From the NCBI GenBank assembly GCA_016188625.1, contig JACPHL010000074.1:1-6722 (forward strand): 6,722 bases of DNA, read 5' to 3'. The notes beneath the pieces are model-generated. The model saw nothing but the letters and a program-made list of their open reading frames with translations, made no database searches and was not told the DNA's origin. Source of the DNA: Candidatus Rokuibacteriota bacterium (lineage in GTDB: Bacteria; Methylomirabilota; Methylomirabilia; Rokubacteriales; JACPHL01). A program made the position numbers and the translations under genes. Shown here one piece after another: positions 4,730 to 6,722 of this stretch; the stretch's first letter is position 1; every line of letters begins with the position of its first letter.

Positions 4730-6722
4730 TCAGTCCCAGCGGCCCGGGATCGGGGTCCGGCACTTGGGGCAGGCCCCACCCGGCAGGAGGTTGTACTGGA
4801 GGATCGTGTACCCGACCCGCTCGATGAGGAGGGCGCGGCAGCCCGGGCAGTAGGTGTTCTCGTACGGCCCGACCCGGCCCGGGAGGTTCCCCGCGTAGAC
4901 GTAGCGGAGGCCGGCCGCCACCCCGATCTCGGCGGCGCGGAGGAGGGTCCGGGCCTGGGTGTTCTCGCGGTCGGTCATCTTATAGTCCTGGTGGAAGGCG
5001 GTGACGTGCCAGGGGATCTCCGGCGAGACGGAGACGAGGAACCGGGCGATGTCGCCCAGCTCCTCGTCCGAGTCGTTGAATCCTGGGACCACCAGGGTGA
5101 CGATCTCGAGCCAGAACCCCATCGCCTGGATCCGGCGGATCGAGTCCAGCACGACCTGGAGGACGCCCCCGAGCTTCCGGTAGTGCTTGTCGTCGAACCC
5201 CTTGAGGTCCACCTTGTAGAGGTCCACCCAGGGGCGGATGTAATCGAGGACCTCGGGGGTCGCGTTGCCGTTACTGACGTAGGAGCAGACGAACCCCTGC
5301 GGCTTGGCCGCCCGGAAGACCTCCACGGCCCACTCCGAGGTGATGAGCGGCTCGTTGTAGGTGCTGGTGAGGATCCGCGCCTTGTAGCGACGGGCCAGGG
5401 CGATGACGTCCTCGGGCGTGACGTCCTGAGGCGGCGTCCCCGCGACCGGGTCGCGCAGGGCCTGCGAGGTCAGGTAGTTCTGGCAGTTCCCCACCGCGAC
5501 GAAGTTGGCGAGGTAGCTGTGGGCCCCCTCCACCTCGAGGTTGTAGACCCACCCCTCGAAGGGCTCCTCGCCGAGCGCGCGGATGGGGATGAGGAAGTGG
5601 GTGTCGGTCTCCAGGACCCGCCGGCGGATCGGCTCACGGTACCAGACCACGGTGTACTGCGTGGCCGCCTGGCGGACCGTTCGCCCTTCGATGACTTTCT
5701 CCTCGGGGAGCCGGCTCGGGTACACGGAGGGGAGGTACCCGAGGCGCAGGGCCAGCCACGCCACCCCGTAGGCGAGATCCTCCGAGACGGTGGTCAGGCT
5801 GACCTTGCCGTTCCGGTAAACATGCCCGTCGCCGGCCACGAAGGCGTCCAGGAACGCCTCCACCACCGAGGGGTCGGCCTCAAGGAGGACTGGCGGGACG
5901 CGCTTGGTCTCGGCCCGCTCCCCGCACAGGGTCGCGAGGACGAGGGCGAGGGAGCTCTTGCCGATAGTCACCGCGATCGAGGTCTTCCGGCGAACAACGT
6001 GAGGCTGGAGCCCGAAGACCTCGGCGAAGAGCCCCCGGACCTCCTCCGCCCGCGCGGCCTCGGTCGGGCCGAAGGTCAGAACCACCACCCGGCTGTTCGG
6101 CCGGTTCCTGGATCGAACCACGCACCCCTCCGCGCAGTAGTAGCCGAGGAGCCTCACGAGGGGCTTGTCCAGGGGCAGAACACGCGGAATGCCGGGCCGC
6201 CGCTCCATGTGGAAGCGGACGTGCTCTCCCTCGACTACGAGACCCCGCACCTGCTCGTAGACCCAAAGCCCCCGTCGCACCCGGCTCTGGACGTGGCGGA
6301 TGTAGGAGGGGTCCTTGCCAAAGCCCGCGCCGATCTCCCGCGAGGTCCGCCCTTCGCCCGTGGCGGTCATGATCGCTTCCACCTCGGCGGGGGTGAGCTT
6401 CCTCGGGACCCTGAAGGTGCGCGTGGTCCCGTCGAGCAGGGCGGCGACGTCGAGGGACGCCACCCCGGACCGCGGAAGCGGCTTGGGGACTGCCAGGTAG
6501 TGTTCCGGCGTGAGGGAGCGGGCCTCGACGAGGCTCGGCGGCACCGCCGGATCGGAGGTGGCGAAGACGCGATGATCGGGCGTGCACCTGACCGCCGGTA
6601 GGTAGTAGGGGGTGATGACCACCAGTCGGCCGTGGTAGGGATGGCGGAAGACCTGGCGGATCGGCGCCGGCAGGCCCTGGTGGGTCACCGCCTCCCAGCC
6701 CGGAAGAGGCGCGGCCTCCCCC
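4730..6722 (-). CDS. amrS: AmmeMemoRadiSam-system radical SAM enzyme, interrupted by an intein (5' partial)
   Basis: This is the C-terminal extein (251 residues, 5485-4730) plus most of an in-frame intein; the N-extein lies past 6722. After the splice junction comes CQNYLTSQ, matching the end of the family's CxxxCxxCQNW cluster motif, where three Cys bind a [4Fe-4S] cluster that cleaves S-adenosylmethionine. Further motifs are TYNEP (5362-5348), YVSNGNATPEVL, VDLYKVDLKGFDDKHYRKLGG, EIVTLVVPGFNDSDEEL and PWHVTAFHQDYKMTD. The C-terminus holds two CxxC pairs 22 residues apart (YCPGC, ACPKC), a zinc-ribbon-like end, then TPIPGRWD, as in this family. With about 90 N-extein residues the spliced enzyme would be near 340 residues, the usual size. 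The system's reaction is not established. The GTG at 6688 is not the true start: the frame is open to the window edge. Pyruvate formate-lyase activase-like enzymes are the nearest alternative. Confidence 0.9.
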   Translation of the reverse strand, partial: GEAAPLPGWEAVTHQGLPAPIRQVFRHPYHGRLVVITPYYLPAVRCTPDHRVFATSDPAVPPSLVEARSLTPEHYLAVPKPLPRSGVASLDVAALLDGTTRTFRVPRKLTPAEVEAIMTATGEGRTSREIGAGFGKDPSYIRHVQSRVRRGLWVYEQVRGLVVEGEHVRFHMERRPGIPRVLPLDKPLVRLLGYYCAEGCVVRSRNRPNSRVVVLTFGPTEAARAEEVRGLFAEVFGLQPHVVRRKTSIAVTIGKSSLALVLATLCGERAETKRVPPVLLEADPSVVEAFLDAFVAGDGHVYRNGKVSLTTVSEDLAYGVAWLALRLGYLPSVYPSRLPEEKVIEGRTVRQAATQYTVVWYREPIRRRVLETDTHFLIPIRALGEEPFEGWVYNLEVEGAHSYLANFVAVGNCQNYLTSQALRDPVAGTPPQDVTPEDVIALARRYKARILTSTYNEPLITSEWAVEVFRAAKPQGFVCSYVSNGNATPEVLDYIRPWVDLYKVDLKGFDDKHYRKLGGVLQVVLDSIRRIQAMGFWLEIVTLVVPGFNDSDEELGDIARFLVSVSPEIPWHVTAFHQDYKMTDRENTQARTLLRAAEIGVAAGLRYVYAGNLPGRVGPYENTYCPGCRALLIERVGYTILQYNLLPGGACPKCRTPIPGRWD
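5486..6722 (-). mobile_element. Large intein with LAGLIDADG homing endonuclease and HTH segment (N-terminal end outside window)
   Basis: An intein excises itself from the precursor protein; its endonuclease spreads the element. About 412 residues are visible. Numbering from the GTG at 6688: block B is GRLVVITPYYLPAVRCTPDHRVF (split: GRLVVITPYYLP 20-31, AVRCTPDHRVF 32-42) with the TxxH of the splicing centre at 36-39. A helix-turn-helix-like stretch follows at 98-140 (GRTSREIGAGFGKDPSYIRH). The first LAGLIDADG helix is LLGYYCAEG (180-188), block D is KRVPPVLLEAD (262-272), and the second LAGLIDADG helix is FLDAFVAGDG (279-288). Acidic Glu187 and Asp287 are kept, so the nuclease may be active. 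Block F is VYNLEVEGAHSYLAN (381-395) with His390, and block G ends FVAVGN before Cys402, the +1 nucleophile. The penultimate residue is Gly400 rather than His. Block A with the first Cys or Ser should lie 20-40 codons beyond the edge. Base composition matches the host, suggesting long residence. Confidence 0.93.

Noticed and set aside
4991-6601. Long 536-residue plus-strand ORF opposite amrS
   Set aside because: Its translation is rich in Asp, Glu, Gly, Arg, Pro and Val without domain motifs, typical of the antisense shadow of a GC-rich gene, while the opposite strand has clear intein and radical SAM motifs.
1-6722. CRISPR array, tRNA, rRNA, insertion sequence or riboswitch
   Set aside because: I looked for repeat-spacer arrays, cloverleaf or rRNA-like sequence, transposase motifs and terminal repeats on both strands and saw none; the only mobile element is the intein.

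Overview
The window is very GC-rich (roughly 70% by eye) bacterial DNA with tight gene spacing, strong third-position GC bias and clear Shine-Dalgarno sites. The style, and the presence of the AmmeMemoRadiSam radical SAM family, DUF4242 and DUF4440, suggest an uncultured soil or subsurface bacterium. A Rokubacteria/Methylomirabilota-like lineage is my guess from general resemblance; nothing here proves it.

Left part, plus strand (1-1906). The window opens inside an amidase-signature enzyme. It is normal until about position 990, where roughly 15-17 conserved residues are missing and the reading frame shifts, so the gene looks broken (or the assembly has an error). Overlapping its shifted end is a 57-residue protein with two membrane segments and a good ribosome site. 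A 142-residue charged, helical protein of unknown function follows.

Middle and right part, minus strand (read from 6722 down to 1943). The first gene in reading order is amrS, the radical SAM enzyme of the AmmeMemoRadiSam system. It is interrupted by a large intein carrying a LAGLIDADG homing endonuclease and an extra helix-turn-helix segment. The intein sits directly before the last cysteine of the CxxxCxxC iron-sulfur motif, so the enzyme cannot assemble its cluster until the intein is spliced out. After a stem-loop come a DUF4242 protein, a DUF4440/NTF2-like protein, a HIT-family hydrolase and a short-chain dehydrogenase, spaced as one or two transcription units. An 18-codon mini-ORF links the DUF4440 and HIT genes by stop/start overlap.

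The last minus-strand unit has its own AT-rich promoter and a very strong ribosome site (12-base match to the 16S 3' end). It encodes a 103-residue coiled-coil-like protein and, one base after its stop, a 33-residue cysteine-rich zinc-ribbon peptide. It converges on the 142-residue plus-strand gene. The genes do not form one recognisable pathway. The outstanding object is the intein-split amrS; the small unlisted ORFs (57, 33 and 18 residues) are the next most useful observations.
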